Below are positions 8,447 to 17,377 of a stretch of DNA of 64,000 bases, piece after piece. The stretch is from Cupriavidus agavae (lineage in GTDB: Bacteria; Pseudomonadota; Gammaproteobacteria; Burkholderiales; Burkholderiaceae): assembly GCF_004217045.1 (NCBI RefSeq), contig NZ_SGXM01000001.1, positions 1,364,001 to 1,428,000 on the forward strand, in the 5' to 3' direction. The notes under the pieces are model-generated. The model was given only the letters and a program-made list of their open reading frames with translations. It had not been told where the DNA came from and ran no database searches. The position numbers and the translations under genes are program-made. Within the stretch, counting starts at the first letter, position 1; the number at the start of each line of letters is the position of its first letter.

Positions 8447-8878
8447 TCAGCCGTCCGCGCCCGAATCGGCCGCCCCGCTTTCGCGCTTGGGCGGCATACG
8501 CTTGATGAACTTGAACGTGCCGGAGGCCTTCGAGACGATCTTGCCGTCGGCGTCGACAATCTCGCCTTCGCAGAACGCCATCGTCGACGTCCGGTGCACG
8601 GTCTGGCCGCGTGCGGTCAGCTTGCCGCGCCCGGGCGCCATGAAGCTGGTCTTCATCTCGATGGTGACCACGCCGCGCCCGTCGGGGTCCGACGAGCGGC
8701 CGGCGATGGCCATGGCCACATCGAGCAGCGTCATGATGACGCCGCCGTGGGCCATGTCCCAGCTGTTCTGGTGCCGCTGCTGGAGGTCAAGCTCGATCTC
8801 GCTGCGGCCGCCCTCCATGTAGTTGCAGAGGACGCCGAGATCGGCGAGGAATGGGATGTTGAGGGGGCGTTGGGACAT
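8447..8878 (-). CDS. PaaI-family hotdog thioesterase
   Basis: This 143-residue hotdog protein has the PaaI/acyl-CoA thioesterase 2-type signature AHGGVIMTLLDVAMAIA, with His44-Gly45-Gly46 and the catalytic-position Asp53. The later strand segment VVTIEMKTSFMAPGRGKL is also typical. The last ~15 residues (PPKRESGAADSGADG) form a polar, probably disordered tail. It would release free acids from acyl-CoA and so relieve CoA sequestration. It is 47 bp after the SDR gene and 51 bp before the MDR reductase gene, well placed to be co-transcribed with the acyl-CoA dehydrogenase and thiolase genes. Confidence 0.85.
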   Translation of the reverse strand: MSQRPLNIPFLADLGVLCNYMEGGRSEIELDLQQRHQNSWDMAHGGVIMTLLDVAMAIAGRSSDPDGRGVVTIEMKTSFMAPGRGKLTARGQTVHRTSTMAFCEGEIVDADGKIVSKASGTFKFIKRMPPKRESGAADSGADG

Positions 8879-8925
8879 AAGGGGACGAAAGTAGCGTGAC
8901 CGGGATTATGCGCCTTGTCTGGCAC

Positions 8926-9708
8926 TCAGACCGCGCTGACCCCGCCATCCACCGCCAGCACCTGCCCCGTAATGTGCTTGCCGGCATCCGACGCGAACAG
9001 CAGCGCGGCGCCCTTCAGGTCTTCATCGTCGCCCAGCCGGCGCAGCGGCACGCCTTCGCACATCTTGTCCACGCCGATCCGCTCCAGCGAGCCGCGCGTC
9101 ATCTTCGACGGGAAGAAGCCCGGCGCCAGCGCGTTGACCGTGATGTTGTGCTCGCCCCATTCCGCGGCCAGCGTGCGCGTGAAATTGATCACCGCACCCT
9201 TGGACGTGTTGTAGGCAATGGTTTCCATCGAGCCCGGCGGGTTGCCGGCCAGGCCGGCGATCGACGCCACGTTGATGATGCGGCCATGGCGGCGCGGGAT
9301 CATCGACAGCTTGCCGATCTTCTGTGACAGCAGGAACAGGCCCCGGATATTGAGGTTCATCACCTTGTCCCAGGCCTCGACCGGATGGTCTTCCGCCGGG
9401 GCGCCCCACGTGGCGCCGGCGTTGTTGACGAGGATATCCACATGGCCGAGCCGGGCCAGTGCCTCGTCGGCCAGCCGGGCGATCTCGTCGTCGCGTGCGG
9501 CATCGGCAGCGATGAACGAGGCGTCGATACCGCGCGCCTTCAGGTGCGCCTGCGCGGACTCCAGTTCATCGGCCTTGCGCGCCGACAGCACCACGCGGGC
9601 GCCCTGCTCGCCCAGCGCCTCGGCAATCTGCAGCCCCAGGCCGCGCGAACCGCCGGTGAGCAGCGCGGTGCGGCCCTTGAGATCGAACAGTTGCTGGATG
9701 GTCTTCAT
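8926..9708 (-). CDS. SDR-family oxidoreductase (3-hydroxyacyl-type candidate)
   Basis: This 260-residue classical SDR has TGGSRGLG at residues 18-25, NNAG at 95-98 and the catalytic Ser149, Tyr166 and Lys170 (YNTSKGA). The C-terminus GQVLAVDGGVSAV is typical of FabG-like enzymes and gluconate dehydrogenases. Arg23 and Arg44 near the cofactor site suggest NADP(H). The start ATG 9708 is preceded by GGGGGAGACAACC. It follows the acyl-CoA dehydrogenase gene by 26 bp and precedes the PaaI thioesterase, so action on a hydroxyacyl-CoA or a related alcohol is plausible but unproven. Confidence 0.85.
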   Translation of the reverse strand: MKTIQQLFDLKGRTALLTGGSRGLGLQIAEALGEQGARVVLSARKADELESAQAHLKARGIDASFIAADAARDDEIARLADEALARLGHVDILVNNAGATWGAPAEDHPVEAWDKVMNLNIRGLFLLSQKIGKLSMIPRRHGRIINVASIAGLAGNPPGSMETIAYNTSKGAVINFTRTLAAEWGEHNITVNALAPGFFPSKMTRGSLERIGVDKMCEGVPLRRLGDDEDLKGAALLFASDAGKHITGQVLAVDGGVSAV

Positions 9709-9734
9709 GGTTGTCTCCCCCTTTCTCTGTCTTG

Positions 9735-11594
9735 TCAGAACCAGCTGTCCTGCATGTCGAGCGTGGTGCGGTCCAGCGAGCCCAGCAGGTCAAACTGCGG
9801 GTACACCTTCGGCAGCTCGAACCGGAAGAAGTATGCCGCCGCCGCCAGCTTGCCGCGATAGAAGTCGGCGTCGTCACCGGCGGCCGAGGGCAGTGCCGCC
9901 TGCGCGACCAGCGCCTGTTCGAGCCAGATCCACGCCACCACCACATGCCCGAACGCTTCGAGGTACACCGACGCATTGGCCAGCGTCACGTTCGGATCGC
10001 CCGCCGCCCAAAGCGCCTGCGTGACCTCGGCCAGCCGGCCGGCTGCTGCGCCCAGCGCACGGGCCTGTTCGCCCAGCGTGGCGTCGCCAGCGGCCCGCGC
10101 CCGCGCACAGGTGTCCTGCACGCGCTTGCCGAGCAACTGGAAGGCCGCGCCGTCCTGCATCACGACCTTGCGGCCCAGCAGGTCCAGGCCCTGGATGCCG
10201 TGCGTGCCCTCATGGATCGGGTTGAGCCGGTTGTCGCGGTAGAACTGTTCGACGTTGTACTCGCGCGTGTAGCCATATCCGCCGTGCACCTGGATGGCCA
10301 GGCTGTTGGCTTCGAGGCACCACTGCGACGGCCAGCTCTTGGCGATCGGCGTCAGGATATCGAGCAGCAGCGATAGTTCGCGGTGCTTCGCGGCGTCCCC
10401 GGTGGCCTTGGCCGCATGTTCTTCGTCCACCAGCCGCGCGCAGTACAGGTTCAGCGCCAGGCCGCCCTCGACATAGCTTTTCTGCGCCAGCAGCATGCGG
10501 CGAACGTCGGCATGTTCGACCAGCCTGACCTGCGCCGAAGCCGGGTCCTTGCCCTGCGGCCCCACCGGACGGCCCTGCGGCCGGCTGCGCGCATAGTCGA
10601 GCGCATGAAGGTAACCGGTGTAGCCGAGCGCCACGGCGCCCAGCCCCACGCCGATCCGGGCCTCGTTCATCATGTGGAACATGCAGGCCAGGCCCTTGTG
10701 CGGCTCGCCGACCAGATAGCCGATGGCGCCGGCCTTGCCGCCCGGCTGGTACTTCATGCCCTCGCCGAAGTTCAGCAGGCAGTTGGTGGTGCCGCGATAG
10801 CCCATCTTGTGGTTCAGGCCGGCCAGCACCACGTCATTGTGCTCGCCGAGCGAGCCGTCCGGATTGACGAGGTACTTCGGCACGATGAAAAGCGAGATCC
10901 CCTTCACGCCGGGAATCAGCTTGCCATCCGGGCCCGGGATCTTGGCCAGCACGAGGTGGACGATGTTCTCCGACAGCTCATGCTCGCCGGCCGAGATCCA
11001 CATCTTGTTGCCGCGCAGGCGGTACTGCTGGCCCAGCGGGGACTCGCCCTCGTAGTCGGCCCGCGTGGCCACGTCTGACAGCGACGAGCCCGCCTGCGGC
11101 TCCGACAGGCACATCGTGCCGAAGAAGCGGCCTTCCAGTTCGGGACGCACGAAGGTATCGACCTGCGCCGGCGTGCCGTGCGTCAACAGCAGATTCGAGT
11201 TGCCGATGGTCAGGAACGGGTAGGAGCTGGTGCCGACGTTGGCTGCCTTGAAATAGGCAAACGCAGCCTTTTCCAGCGTAACGGGCAGTTGCATGCCGCC
11301 GTAGTCGTAGTCCTGGCCGGCAGCCATCAGGCCGGCTTCGCAGAACGCCTTCAGCGCAGCCTTGACCTCGGGGATGATCGTGACGGTTTCGCCATCGAAA
11401 TGCGGTTCGTGCGCATCGCTTTTCTTGTTGTGCGGCGCGAACAGGTCGGTGGCGATTTTCTCGCAGGTATCCAGCGCGGCGTCGAACGTCTCGCGCGAAT
11501 GGTCTGCAAAGCGGGGAATCTGGGTCAGCGACTCGGCATCGAGCCATTCGTACAGGACGAAGTTGAGATCGCGTCGGGAAAGGATCAGCGACAT
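9735..11594 (-). CDS. Acyl-CoA dehydrogenase, DmdC-like long form
   Basis: This 619-residue flavoprotein is about 200 residues longer than classical acyl-CoA dehydrogenases and has the extra N-terminal helical region and C-terminal extension seen in the 3-methylmercaptopropionyl-CoA dehydrogenase (DmdC) class. Visible landmarks are MCLSEPQAGSSLSDV (FAD/substrate loop), GVKGISLFIVPK, and the C-terminal helical domain with GGYGYTREY. It would introduce the 2,3-double bond into an acyl-CoA, passing electrons to ETF. The frame is open through to 12602, but the upstream part is a shadow of the thiolase gene; the ATG at 11594 (MSLILSRRDLNF) matches family starts. A C/T-rich repeat separates it from the thiolase upstream. 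The acyl-chain preference is not decidable here. Confidence 0.9.
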   Translation of the reverse strand: MSLILSRRDLNFVLYEWLDAESLTQIPRFADHSRETFDAALDTCEKIATDLFAPHNKKSDAHEPHFDGETVTIIPEVKAALKAFCEAGLMAAGQDYDYGGMQLPVTLEKAAFAYFKAANVGTSSYPFLTIGNSNLLLTHGTPAQVDTFVRPELEGRFFGTMCLSEPQAGSSLSDVATRADYEGESPLGQQYRLRGNKMWISAGEHELSENIVHLVLAKIPGPDGKLIPGVKGISLFIVPKYLVNPDGSLGEHNDVVLAGLNHKMGYRGTTNCLLNFGEGMKYQPGGKAGAIGYLVGEPHKGLACMFHMMNEARIGVGLGAVALGYTGYLHALDYARSRPQGRPVGPQGKDPASAQVRLVEHADVRRMLLAQKSYVEGGLALNLYCARLVDEEHAAKATGDAAKHRELSLLLDILTPIAKSWPSQWCLEANSLAIQVHGGYGYTREYNVEQFYRDNRLNPIHEGTHGIQGLDLLGRKVVMQDGAAFQLLGKRVQDTCARARAAGDATLGEQARALGAAAGRLAEVTQALWAAGDPNVTLANASVYLEAFGHVVVAWIWLEQALVAQAALPSAAGDDADFYRGKLAAAAYFFRFELPKVYPQFDLLGSLDRTTLDMQDSWF

Positions 11595-11638
11595 GGAATG
11601 CGAGGCTCCGGGCTGAATCGAAAGGAAGTGGTTTGACT

Positions 11639-11755
11639 CCCCTCTCCCGCAAACAGGAGAGGGGTTGGGGGAGAGGGCCAGCGGTTCAATTTGCCATGAC
11701 CGGCAAGCAGAACCCCCTTCCCTCTCCCCCTGCCCCTCTCCCAGAGGGAGAGGGG
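11639..11755. repeat. C/T-rich dispersed palindromic repeat, copy 2
   Basis: This is a second copy of the element at 5357-5474. The outer hairpins CCCCTCTCC with GGAGAGGGG and CCCCTCTCCC with GGGAGAGGGG are kept, while the centre differs. It too sits between two co-directional genes of the same operon (thiolase and acyl-CoA dehydrogenase), so it may shape mRNA stability or termination within the transcript. Confidence 0.8.
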
Positions 11756-11785
11756 AAACTACATACAGGCAGTAAGAAAAAACGC

Positions 11786-12964
11786 TTACAGCACCTCGAA
11801 CAGCCCGGCAGCACCCTGGCCGCCGCCGATGCACATCGTCACCACGACGTACTTGACGCCACGGCGCTTGCCTTCGATCAGCGCATGGCCGACCAGGCGC
11901 GCGCCCGACACACCGTACGGATGGCCCACGGCGATCGCGCCGCCGTTGACGTTCAGGCGATCCATCGGGATGCCGAGCTTGTCGGCGCAGTACAGCACCT
12001 GCACGGCGAACGCCTCGTTCAGCTCCCACAGGCCGATGTCGTCGACCTTGAGGCCAGCCTTCTTGAGCAGCTTCGGCACCGCAAAGACCGGGCCGATACC
12101 CATTTCGTCCGGCTCGCAGCCCGCCACGGCAAAGCCGCGGAACACGCCCAGCGGCTGCAGGCCGCGGGCAGCGGCCACGCGGGCATTCATCACCACGGCA
12201 GCCGAGGCGCCATCCGAGAACTGCGACGCGTTGCCGGCCGTGATCACGCCGCCGGGCATGGCCGTGCGGATCTTCGACACGCCTTCCAGCGTGGTGTCGG
12301 CGCGGATGCCTTCGTCGGCGTCGATCGTGACTTCCTTCGTCAGCAGCTGGCCGGTAGCCTTGTCGGCCACGCCGGCGAGCACCGTCATCGGTACGATCTC
12401 GTCCTTGAACTTGCCGGCCTCCAGCGCGGCCGCGGCACGCTGCTGGCTCTGCACGCCGTACTCGTCCTGGCGTTCCTTCGAGATGTTGTAGCGCTTGGCC
12501 ACGTTCTCGGCGGTCTGCAGCATGCTCCAGTAGATTTCCGGCTTGTTCTTGTTCAGCCAGCTTTCCTGGATCATGTGGCGGTTCATCTCCTGCTGCACGC
12601 ACGAAATGGATTCCACGCCACCTGCCACGAAGATGTCGCCTTCATCGGCGATCACGCGCTGCGCGGCCATGGCGATGGTCTGCAGGCCCGACGAGCAGAA
12701 GCGGTTGACGGTGGCGCCAGGCACGGTGACCGGGCAGCCGGCGCGCAGGGCAATCTGGCGCGCGATGTTGGCGCCGGTGGCGCCTTCGGGGTTGGCACAG
12801 CCCATCAGCACGTCTTCCACTTCACCGGCCTCGATCTTCGCGCGGGAAATGGCGTGCTGCACCGCATGGCCGCCCAACGTGGCGCCGTGCGTCATGTTGA
12901 AAGCGCCCTTCCAGCTCTTGGCCAGCGCGGTGCGCGCGGTGGATACGATGACTGCCTCGTTCAT
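11786..12964 (-). CDS. fadA: Acetyl-CoA C-acyltransferase (3-ketoacyl-CoA thiolase)
   Basis: This 392-residue protein is a full-length thiolase with all catalytic landmarks: nucleophile Cys90 in NRFCSSGLQ, His348 in [11 protein letters not shown] and Cys378 in [10 protein letters not shown]. It cleaves 3-ketoacyl-CoA with CoA in the last step of beta-oxidation. The start ATG 12964 follows a GAGGAGCAAC site. It lies just downstream of the fused hydratase/dehydrogenase gene, which is the usual fadB-fadA order. The symbol reflects this pairing; a biosynthetic thiolase (PhaA-like) is less likely given the neighbours. Confidence 0.9.
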   Translation of the reverse strand: MNEAVIVSTARTALAKSWKGAFNMTHGATLGGHAVQHAISRAKIEAGEVEDVLMGCANPEGATGANIARQIALRAGCPVTVPGATVNRFCSSGLQTIAMAAQRVIADEGDIFVAGGVESISCVQQEMNRHMIQESWLNKNKPEIYWSMLQTAENVAKRYNISKERQDEYGVQSQQRAAAALEAGKFKDEIVPMTVLAGVADKATGQLLTKEVTIDADEGIRADTTLEGVSKIRTAMPGGVITAGNASQFSDGASAAVVMNARVAAARGLQPLGVFRGFAVAGCEPDEMGIGPVFAVPKLLKKAGLKVDDIGLWELNEAFAVQVLYCADKLGIPMDRLNVNGGAIAVGHPYGVSGARLVGHALIEGKRRGVKYVVVTMCIGGGQGAAGLFEVL

Positions 12965-13021
12965 GTGTTGCTCCTCGGATTCTTTGTGTCTCTGCGTCTA
13001 GCGGAGGGATGTTCGGTGTCT

Positions 13022-13062
13022 GCGAACGGACGGTTCGGTATGCCCGTCATGCGTCCGTTCGC
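13022..13062. repeat. 10-bp perfect inverted repeat between the fadB-type and thiolase genes
   Basis: The arms GCGAACGGAC (13022-13031) and GTCCGTTCGC (13053-13062) are exact reverse complements separated by 21 bases. The left arm overlaps GAACGGACGGTTC, which loosely resembles the operator-like sites elsewhere. No T run follows, so it is not an ordinary terminator. It could be an mRNA hairpin between co-transcribed genes or a protein-binding site. Confidence 0.5.
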
Positions 13063-13073
13063 GTGGCGGCCAA

Positions 13074-15155
13074 TCAGCCGTTGAAGCCCTTGCCTTCGTC
13101 GGCCAGCTTCTGCAGCAGCGGCGCAACGGTCCAGGCTTCGCCGTGGTAACCCTTGGCGTAGCGCTTCATCGACTGGGCCACGTTGAACAGGCCAACCTGG
13201 TCCGCGTAGAGCATCGGGCCACCGCGGAACAGCGGGAAGCCGTAGCCGGTCAGGTAGACCATGTCGATGTCAGACGCCTTCGAGGCAATGCCCTCCTCCA
13301 GGATCTTCGCGCCTTCGTTCACGAGGGCGAACACCAGGCGCTCGACGATTTCGTCGTCCGAGATCTTGCGGCGCGTGATGCCGAGCGACTTCGAGTGCTC
13401 GACGATCATGTCGTTGACCTGCTGGTTCGGGTACGGCTTGCGGTCTCCCGCCTTGTAGTCGTACCAGCCCGCGCCGGTCTTCTGGCCGAAGCGGCCCATC
13501 TCGCACAGCAGGTCGGCGGTCTTCGAGTACTGGATGTCCGGCTTGTCCACGGCGCGGCGCTTACGGATGGCCCAACCGATGTCGTTACCAGCCAGGTCGC
13601 CCATACGGAACGGACCCATGGCGAAACCGAACTTCTCGATGGCGCGGTCCACTTGCTCCGGCAGCGCGCCTTCGTCCAGCAGGTAGCCAGCCTGGCGGCT
13701 GTACTGCTCGATCATGCGATTGCCGATGAAGCCGTCGCACACGCCCGACACCACGGCCGTCTTCTTGATCTTCTTGCCAATCTGCATCACCGTGGCCAGC
13801 ACGTCCTTGCCGGTCTTCTCGCCGCGCACCACTTCCAGCAGCTTCATCACGTTGGCCGGGCTGAAGAAGTGCATGCCAACCACATCCTGCGGACGGCGCG
13901 TGAACGAGGCAATCTTGTTCACGTCGAGCGTGGAGGTGTTGGAGGCCAGGATGGCACCGTCCTTCATCACTTCGTCCAGCTTCTTGAAGACGGTTTCCTT
14001 GACGCCCATCTCCTCGAACACGGCTTCGATCACCATGTCCGCATCCTTGATGTCGTCGTACGACAGCGTGGTGCTCAGCAGGCCCATGCGCTGCTCGACC
14101 TTCTCGGCCGTCAGCTTGCCCTTCTTGGCGCTGTTGTCGTAGTTCTTGCGGATGATGCCGACGCCACGATCGAGCGCTTCCTGCTTGGTTTCCAGCATGA
14201 TCACGGGGATGCCCGCGTTCAGGAAGTTCATCGTGATGCCGCCGCCCATCGTGCCGGCGCCGATCACGGCCACCTTCTCGATCTTGCGGACCGGCGTGCC
14301 TTCCGGCACATCGGGAATCTTGCTCGCGGCACGCTCGCCGAAGAACGCATGGCGCAGCGCGCGCGATTCCGGCGTGCCCACCAGGTACATGAAGCCTTCG
14401 CGCTCTTCCTTCAGGCCCTGCTCGAACGGCTTCAGCGAGGCCGCCACGGCATCCACGCACTTCGACGGGGCCGGGAAGTTCTTGGCCACGGCCGCCACGG
14501 TGTTGCGGGCGAACGCGATGAAGCCCTCGGCGTTTTCATGACGCACCTTCAGGTCGCGCACCTTCGGGTGCGGGCCGCTGGCGGCGCCCACGTTCTGCGC
14601 GAACTTGATGGCGGCCGGCAGCACGTCACCGTCGACAACCTCGTCGAACAGCTTCGAACCGGCAAACTTCTCCGAAGGAATGGCCGTGCCCGACACGATC
14701 ATGTTCAGTGCGTGCTCCAGCCCGATCAGGCGCGGCAGGCGCTGCGTGCCACCGGCGCCCGGCAGCAGGCCCAGCTTGACTTCGGGCAGTGCGATCTGCG
14801 CGCCCTTGGCGGCCACACGGTAGTTGCAGCCCAGCGCCAGTTCCAGGCCGCCGCCCATGGCGACGGAGTGAATCGCGGCCACGACCGGCTTGGCCGAGGC
14901 TTCCAGCACCCGGATCACCGAGTGGAGCGTCGGCTCCTGGGTGGCCTTGGGCGTATTGAATTCGCGGATGTCGGCGCCGCCCGAGAATGCCTTGCCAGCG
15001 CCGGTGATGACGACGGCCTTGACGGCTGCATCGTCCAGCGCACGGGTCATGCCTTCGACGATGCCGAGCCGGGTGCTGTGACCCAGGCCATTGACGGGGG
15101 GATTGTCGAGCGTGATGACGGCTACGCCGTCCTGAACCTGATACTGCGCTGTCAT
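13074..15155 (-). CDS. fadB: Fused enoyl-CoA hydratase / 3-hydroxyacyl-CoA dehydrogenase
   Basis: This 693-residue bifunctional beta-oxidation enzyme has an N-terminal crotonase domain of about 190 residues, with GGADIREF near 59 and both catalytic glutamates (Glu105 in GGGLE, Glu125 in LPEV). It is followed by the 3-hydroxyacyl-CoA dehydrogenase domains with the NAD-binding [10 protein letters not shown] at 297-306 and His429-Glu441 ([15 protein letters not shown]) as catalytic dyad. The overall layout resembles FadJ/peroxisomal multifunctional enzymes and FadB. The start ATG 15155 follows AAAGGAAC; the frame is open to 15200. It is the first gene of the minus-strand catabolic operon, with a clear promoter and operator-like site about 160-190 bp upstream. 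Confidence 0.93.
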   Translation of the reverse strand: MTAQYQVQDGVAVITLDNPPVNGLGHSTRLGIVEGMTRALDDAAVKAVVITGAGKAFSGGADIREFNTPKATQEPTLHSVIRVLEASAKPVVAAIHSVAMGGGLELALGCNYRVAAKGAQIALPEVKLGLLPGAGGTQRLPRLIGLEHALNMIVSGTAIPSEKFAGSKLFDEVVDGDVLPAAIKFAQNVGAASGPHPKVRDLKVRHENAEGFIAFARNTVAAVAKNFPAPSKCVDAVAASLKPFEQGLKEEREGFMYLVGTPESRALRHAFFGERAASKIPDVPEGTPVRKIEKVAVIGAGTMGGGITMNFLNAGIPVIMLETKQEALDRGVGIIRKNYDNSAKKGKLTAEKVEQRMGLLSTTLSYDDIKDADMVIEAVFEEMGVKETVFKKLDEVMKDGAILASNTSTLDVNKIASFTRRPQDVVGMHFFSPANVMKLLEVVRGEKTGKDVLATVMQIGKKIKKTAVVSGVCDGFIGNRMIEQYSRQAGYLLDEGALPEQVDRAIEKFGFAMGPFRMGDLAGNDIGWAIRKRRAVDKPDIQYSKTADLLCEMGRFGQKTGAGWYDYKAGDRKPYPNQQVNDMIVEHSKSLGITRRKISDDEIVERLVFALVNEGAKILEEGIASKASDIDMVYLTGYGFPLFRGGPMLYADQVGLFNVAQSMKRYAKGYHGEAWTVAPLLQKLADEGKGFNG

Positions 15156-15314
15156 ACAAGTTCCTTTGGTGTGTGCGAGCCCTCGGTTGGTCTCGGGCAT
15201 CAGTTGTCTCGGGATTCGAATTCTCGAATAAAGGTTGCTGCCAGGATTGCGGCGCTATGGTCTTGTTCCCGCAATCCCTTGCTCCACAAGCCCCTCCGGC
15301 TCGAAAGCGGGTCA

Positions 15315-15343
15315 AGCATACACAAAATAGCACGGTCGTTCAA
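15315..15343 (-). promoter_or_regulatory. Sigma-70-type promoter of the beta-oxidation operon
   Basis: On the minus strand a -35 box TTGAAC (15338-15343) and a -10 box TATGCT (15315-15320) are separated by exactly 17 bases, close to consensus. The operator-like site 15330-15341 covers the end of the -35 box and the start of the spacer, which is a classic repressor position. Confidence 0.6.
15330..15341. promoter_or_regulatory. Putative TetR-type operator (site 2)
   Basis: GCACGGTCGTTC matches site 1 (2714-2725) at 11 of 12 positions, and the following bases (RATTT) are also shared. It overlaps the promoter of the beta-oxidation operon. TetR-family fatty-acid regulators of the FadP/PsrA kind act from such positions and release DNA on binding acyl-CoA; which regulator acts here is inference, as none is encoded in the window. 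Confidence 0.5.
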
Positions 15344-15664
15344 TTTCATTTTTCGGCCATGGAATTTGCGTCATGCGTCCGCTTCATGCACGCATTTGCC
15401 GGCGTTCATGGTGAGCCGCCCGACCAGGCAAATCCCTCAGGGGGAACCCGTAGACGGCAACTTCCAACCGGGAGCGTTATGGCGAAAGATGCACTTTATT
15501 AATATGAACTCCGGCTTAAACACATTCATTTGACGCCGGCCTCCAATCCACTAAAAAAGAGACGGTAGACTCGCGCCTTTCGTTTTTCCGGGTGGCCACC
15601 GGAGACTGTCGCCCACAAGGCTTTGGTTCCGTGGCCCCTTCCCCCCGACGATCCAGCGACCCTG

Positions 15665-17149
15665 ATGTCTTCCGACTCCCAACCTCACCAGCACCCTGTC
15701 GTCGAGCACGACGACCTGCGCCGCAAGCTCAAGGCGCGCCACCTGACCATGATCGCCCTGGGCGGTGCCATCGGTACCGGCCTCTTCATTGCTTCGGGCG
15801 GATCGATCGCGCAGTCCGGGCCGGGCGGCGCCCTGCTGGCCTACTGCCTGATCGGCCTGATGGTCTACTGCCTCATGACGAGCCTTGGCGAACTGGCTGT
15901 GCACATGCCGGTGGCGGGGTCGTTCGTCACCTACAGCGCACTCTACGTCGATGAAGGGTTCGGCTTTGCGCTGGGCTGGAACTACTGGTTCAGCCTCGCC
16001 GTGACCATCGCCGTGGAACTGACGGCGGCTCAACTCGTGATGCAGTACTGGTTCCCCGAGGTGCCGGGCGTGTACTGGAGCGCCGGGTTCCTGTGCCTGA
16101 TGTTCGCACTCAACGCGTTCTCCGTCCGGGGCTTCGGGGAGGCCGAATACTGGTTCGCGCTGATCAAGATCGTGACGGTGGTGGTCTTCCTCGGCGTCGG
16201 ATTGCTGATGATCTTCGGCATTCTCTCGGGCGGTCCGCAATCCGGCTGGGGCAACTTCACGGTCGGTGAAGCGCCATTTGTCGGCGGCCTGCCCGGCATG
16301 TTCGCGGTGGCGATGATCGCCGGGTTCTCGTTCCAGGGCACCGAGACAGTCGGCGTGGCGGCAGGCGAGGCCGAAAATCCTTCACGCACCATTCCCCGCG
16401 CCATCCGCCAGACCTTCTGGCGCATCCTGCTGTTCTACGTGCTGGCGATCCTGATCATCGGCGTACTGATTCCCTACACCGACCCCAACCTGCTCCGCAA
16501 TGACGTGACCGACGTGGGCGTCAGCCCTTTCACCCTCGTCTTCCGCCACGCCGGCCTGGCGTTTGCCGCAGGACTGATGAACGCCGTGGTACTGACCGCC
16601 CTGCTCTCGGCGGGCACCTCCAGCATGTACGTGTCGACCCGCATCCTGTACGGCCTGGCGATAAGCGGCCGCGCGCCGCGCGCACTGGCAAGGCTGACCG
16701 CCGGCGGGGTGCCGTTCAATGCCTTGCTGGTCAGCACCGCCATCGGCGCGCTGTGCTTCTTCAGCTCGTTGTTCGGTGACAAGGCGGTCTATCTCTGGCT
16801 GCTCAACACCTCCGCCATGACCGGCTTCTTCGCCTGGATCGGCATCGCCGTCAGCCACTACCGCTTCCGCCGGGGCCTGGTCGCGCAGGGCTACAAGGTC
16901 TCGGACCTGTCCTACCGCTCGCCGCTCTATCCGTTCGGCCCGATCTTCGCCGGCGTGCTCTGCCTGGCCATCGTGGCCGGGCAGAACTATGAAGCGTTCG
17001 GCGACATTCCCGGACGCTGGCACGAGATCGTCGGCACCTACATCGGTGTACCGGTCTTCCTGGCGCTGTGGCTCGGATACCGGATCGTGCGCAAGAGCCG
17101 GATCATCGCGTACGAGGATATGCCGTTCGAGATACGGCGGCGGGGGTGA
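15665..17149 (+). CDS. Amino acid permease, APC superfamily (AAT type)
   Basis: This 494-residue integral membrane protein has about 12 predicted hydrophobic segments and the amino-acid transporter family hallmark near the N-terminus: LKARHLTMIALGGAIGTGLFIASGG, the unwound TM1 substrate site. GFSFQGTETVGVAAGEAENPSRTIP in the middle is also typical of AAT-family lysine, GABA and aromatic permeases. It would import an amino acid by proton symport across the inner membrane. The start ATG 15665 leaves a short polar cytoplasmic N-terminus; no strong ribosome site is visible, and an alternative start at 15623 is less likely. It stands alone on the plus strand, divergent from the beta-oxidation operon. 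Confidence 0.9.
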   Translation: MSSDSQPHQHPVVEHDDLRRKLKARHLTMIALGGAIGTGLFIASGGSIAQSGPGGALLAYCLIGLMVYCLMTSLGELAVHMPVAGSFVTYSALYVDEGFGFALGWNYWFSLAVTIAVELTAAQLVMQYWFPEVPGVYWSAGFLCLMFALNAFSVRGFGEAEYWFALIKIVTVVVFLGVGLLMIFGILSGGPQSGWGNFTVGEAPFVGGLPGMFAVAMIAGFSFQGTETVGVAAGEAENPSRTIPRAIRQTFWRILLFYVLAILIIGVLIPYTDPNLLRNDVTDVGVSPFTLVFRHAGLAFAAGLMNAVVLTALLSAGTSSMYVSTRILYGLAISGRAPRALARLTAGGVPFNALLVSTAIGALCFFSSLFGDKAVYLWLLNTSAMTGFFAWIGIAVSHYRFRRGLVAQGYKVSDLSYRSPLYPFGPIFAGVLCLAIVAGQNYEAFGDIPGRWHEIVGTYIGVPVFLALWLGYRIVRKSRIIAYEDMPFEIRRRG

Positions 17150-17186
17150 GCACCGGAGCGTGGAGCGCCACGGCGGTCCACCTCTC

Positions 17187-17327
17187 TCAACCAAGTTTTC
17201 CGGTAAGCCCCGCATAGGCAAGATAGAACATGAACGCGTAACCGAAAACGAGCATTACGCCGACTGCGCGCAATACGGCTGCGCGCGTCTGCTCGAAATT
17301 CTCGTCCGACAGGCATGCCAGTTTCAT
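17187..17327 (-). CDS. Small single-span membrane protein (46 aa), module A
   Basis: A 46-codon ORF with a good ribosome site (CTGGAG, 7 bases before ATG) encodes an acidic N-terminus (LSDENFEQTR), then one hydrophobic, aromatic-rich segment (about VGVMLVFGYAFMFYLAYAG), then a short basic tail. No known family is recognised. It lies 50 bp after the 153-residue membrane-protein gene. The same two-gene order recurs at 30912-31303, where the second gene encodes a 45-residue protein of the same design (S/T-D-x-N/D-F motif, then an aromatic-rich span). That parallel is the main argument that this short ORF is real. Confidence 0.6.
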   Translation of the reverse strand: MKLACLSDENFEQTRAAVLRAVGVMLVFGYAFMFYLAYAGLTGKLG

Positions 17328-17377
17328 TTGAATCTCCAGGTTCGAGTCGATAAATCAACGCTGCTGTAACGATGGGT

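Larger units (their letters stand above)
15156..15664. other. Divergent intergenic region, fadB-type gene / APC permease
   Basis: These 509 bp hold the promoter and operator of the beta-oxidation operon near 15315-15343. The rest, nearer the permease, is less GC-rich, without a convincing ORF on either strand and without a terminator. The permease promoter was not identified with confidence. Confidence 0.6.

Noticed and set aside
11595-12602. N-terminal extension of the acyl-CoA dehydrogenase frame to 955 residues.
   Set aside because: The extra part overlaps the thiolase gene in another frame and the C/T-rich repeat, and has no recognisable domain. The ATG at 11594 is a family-like start.
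13143-15533. A 796-codon plus-strand ORF opposite the fadB-type gene.
   Set aside because: It is antisense to a complete bifunctional enzyme with all catalytic residues; its composition is that of a shadow frame.
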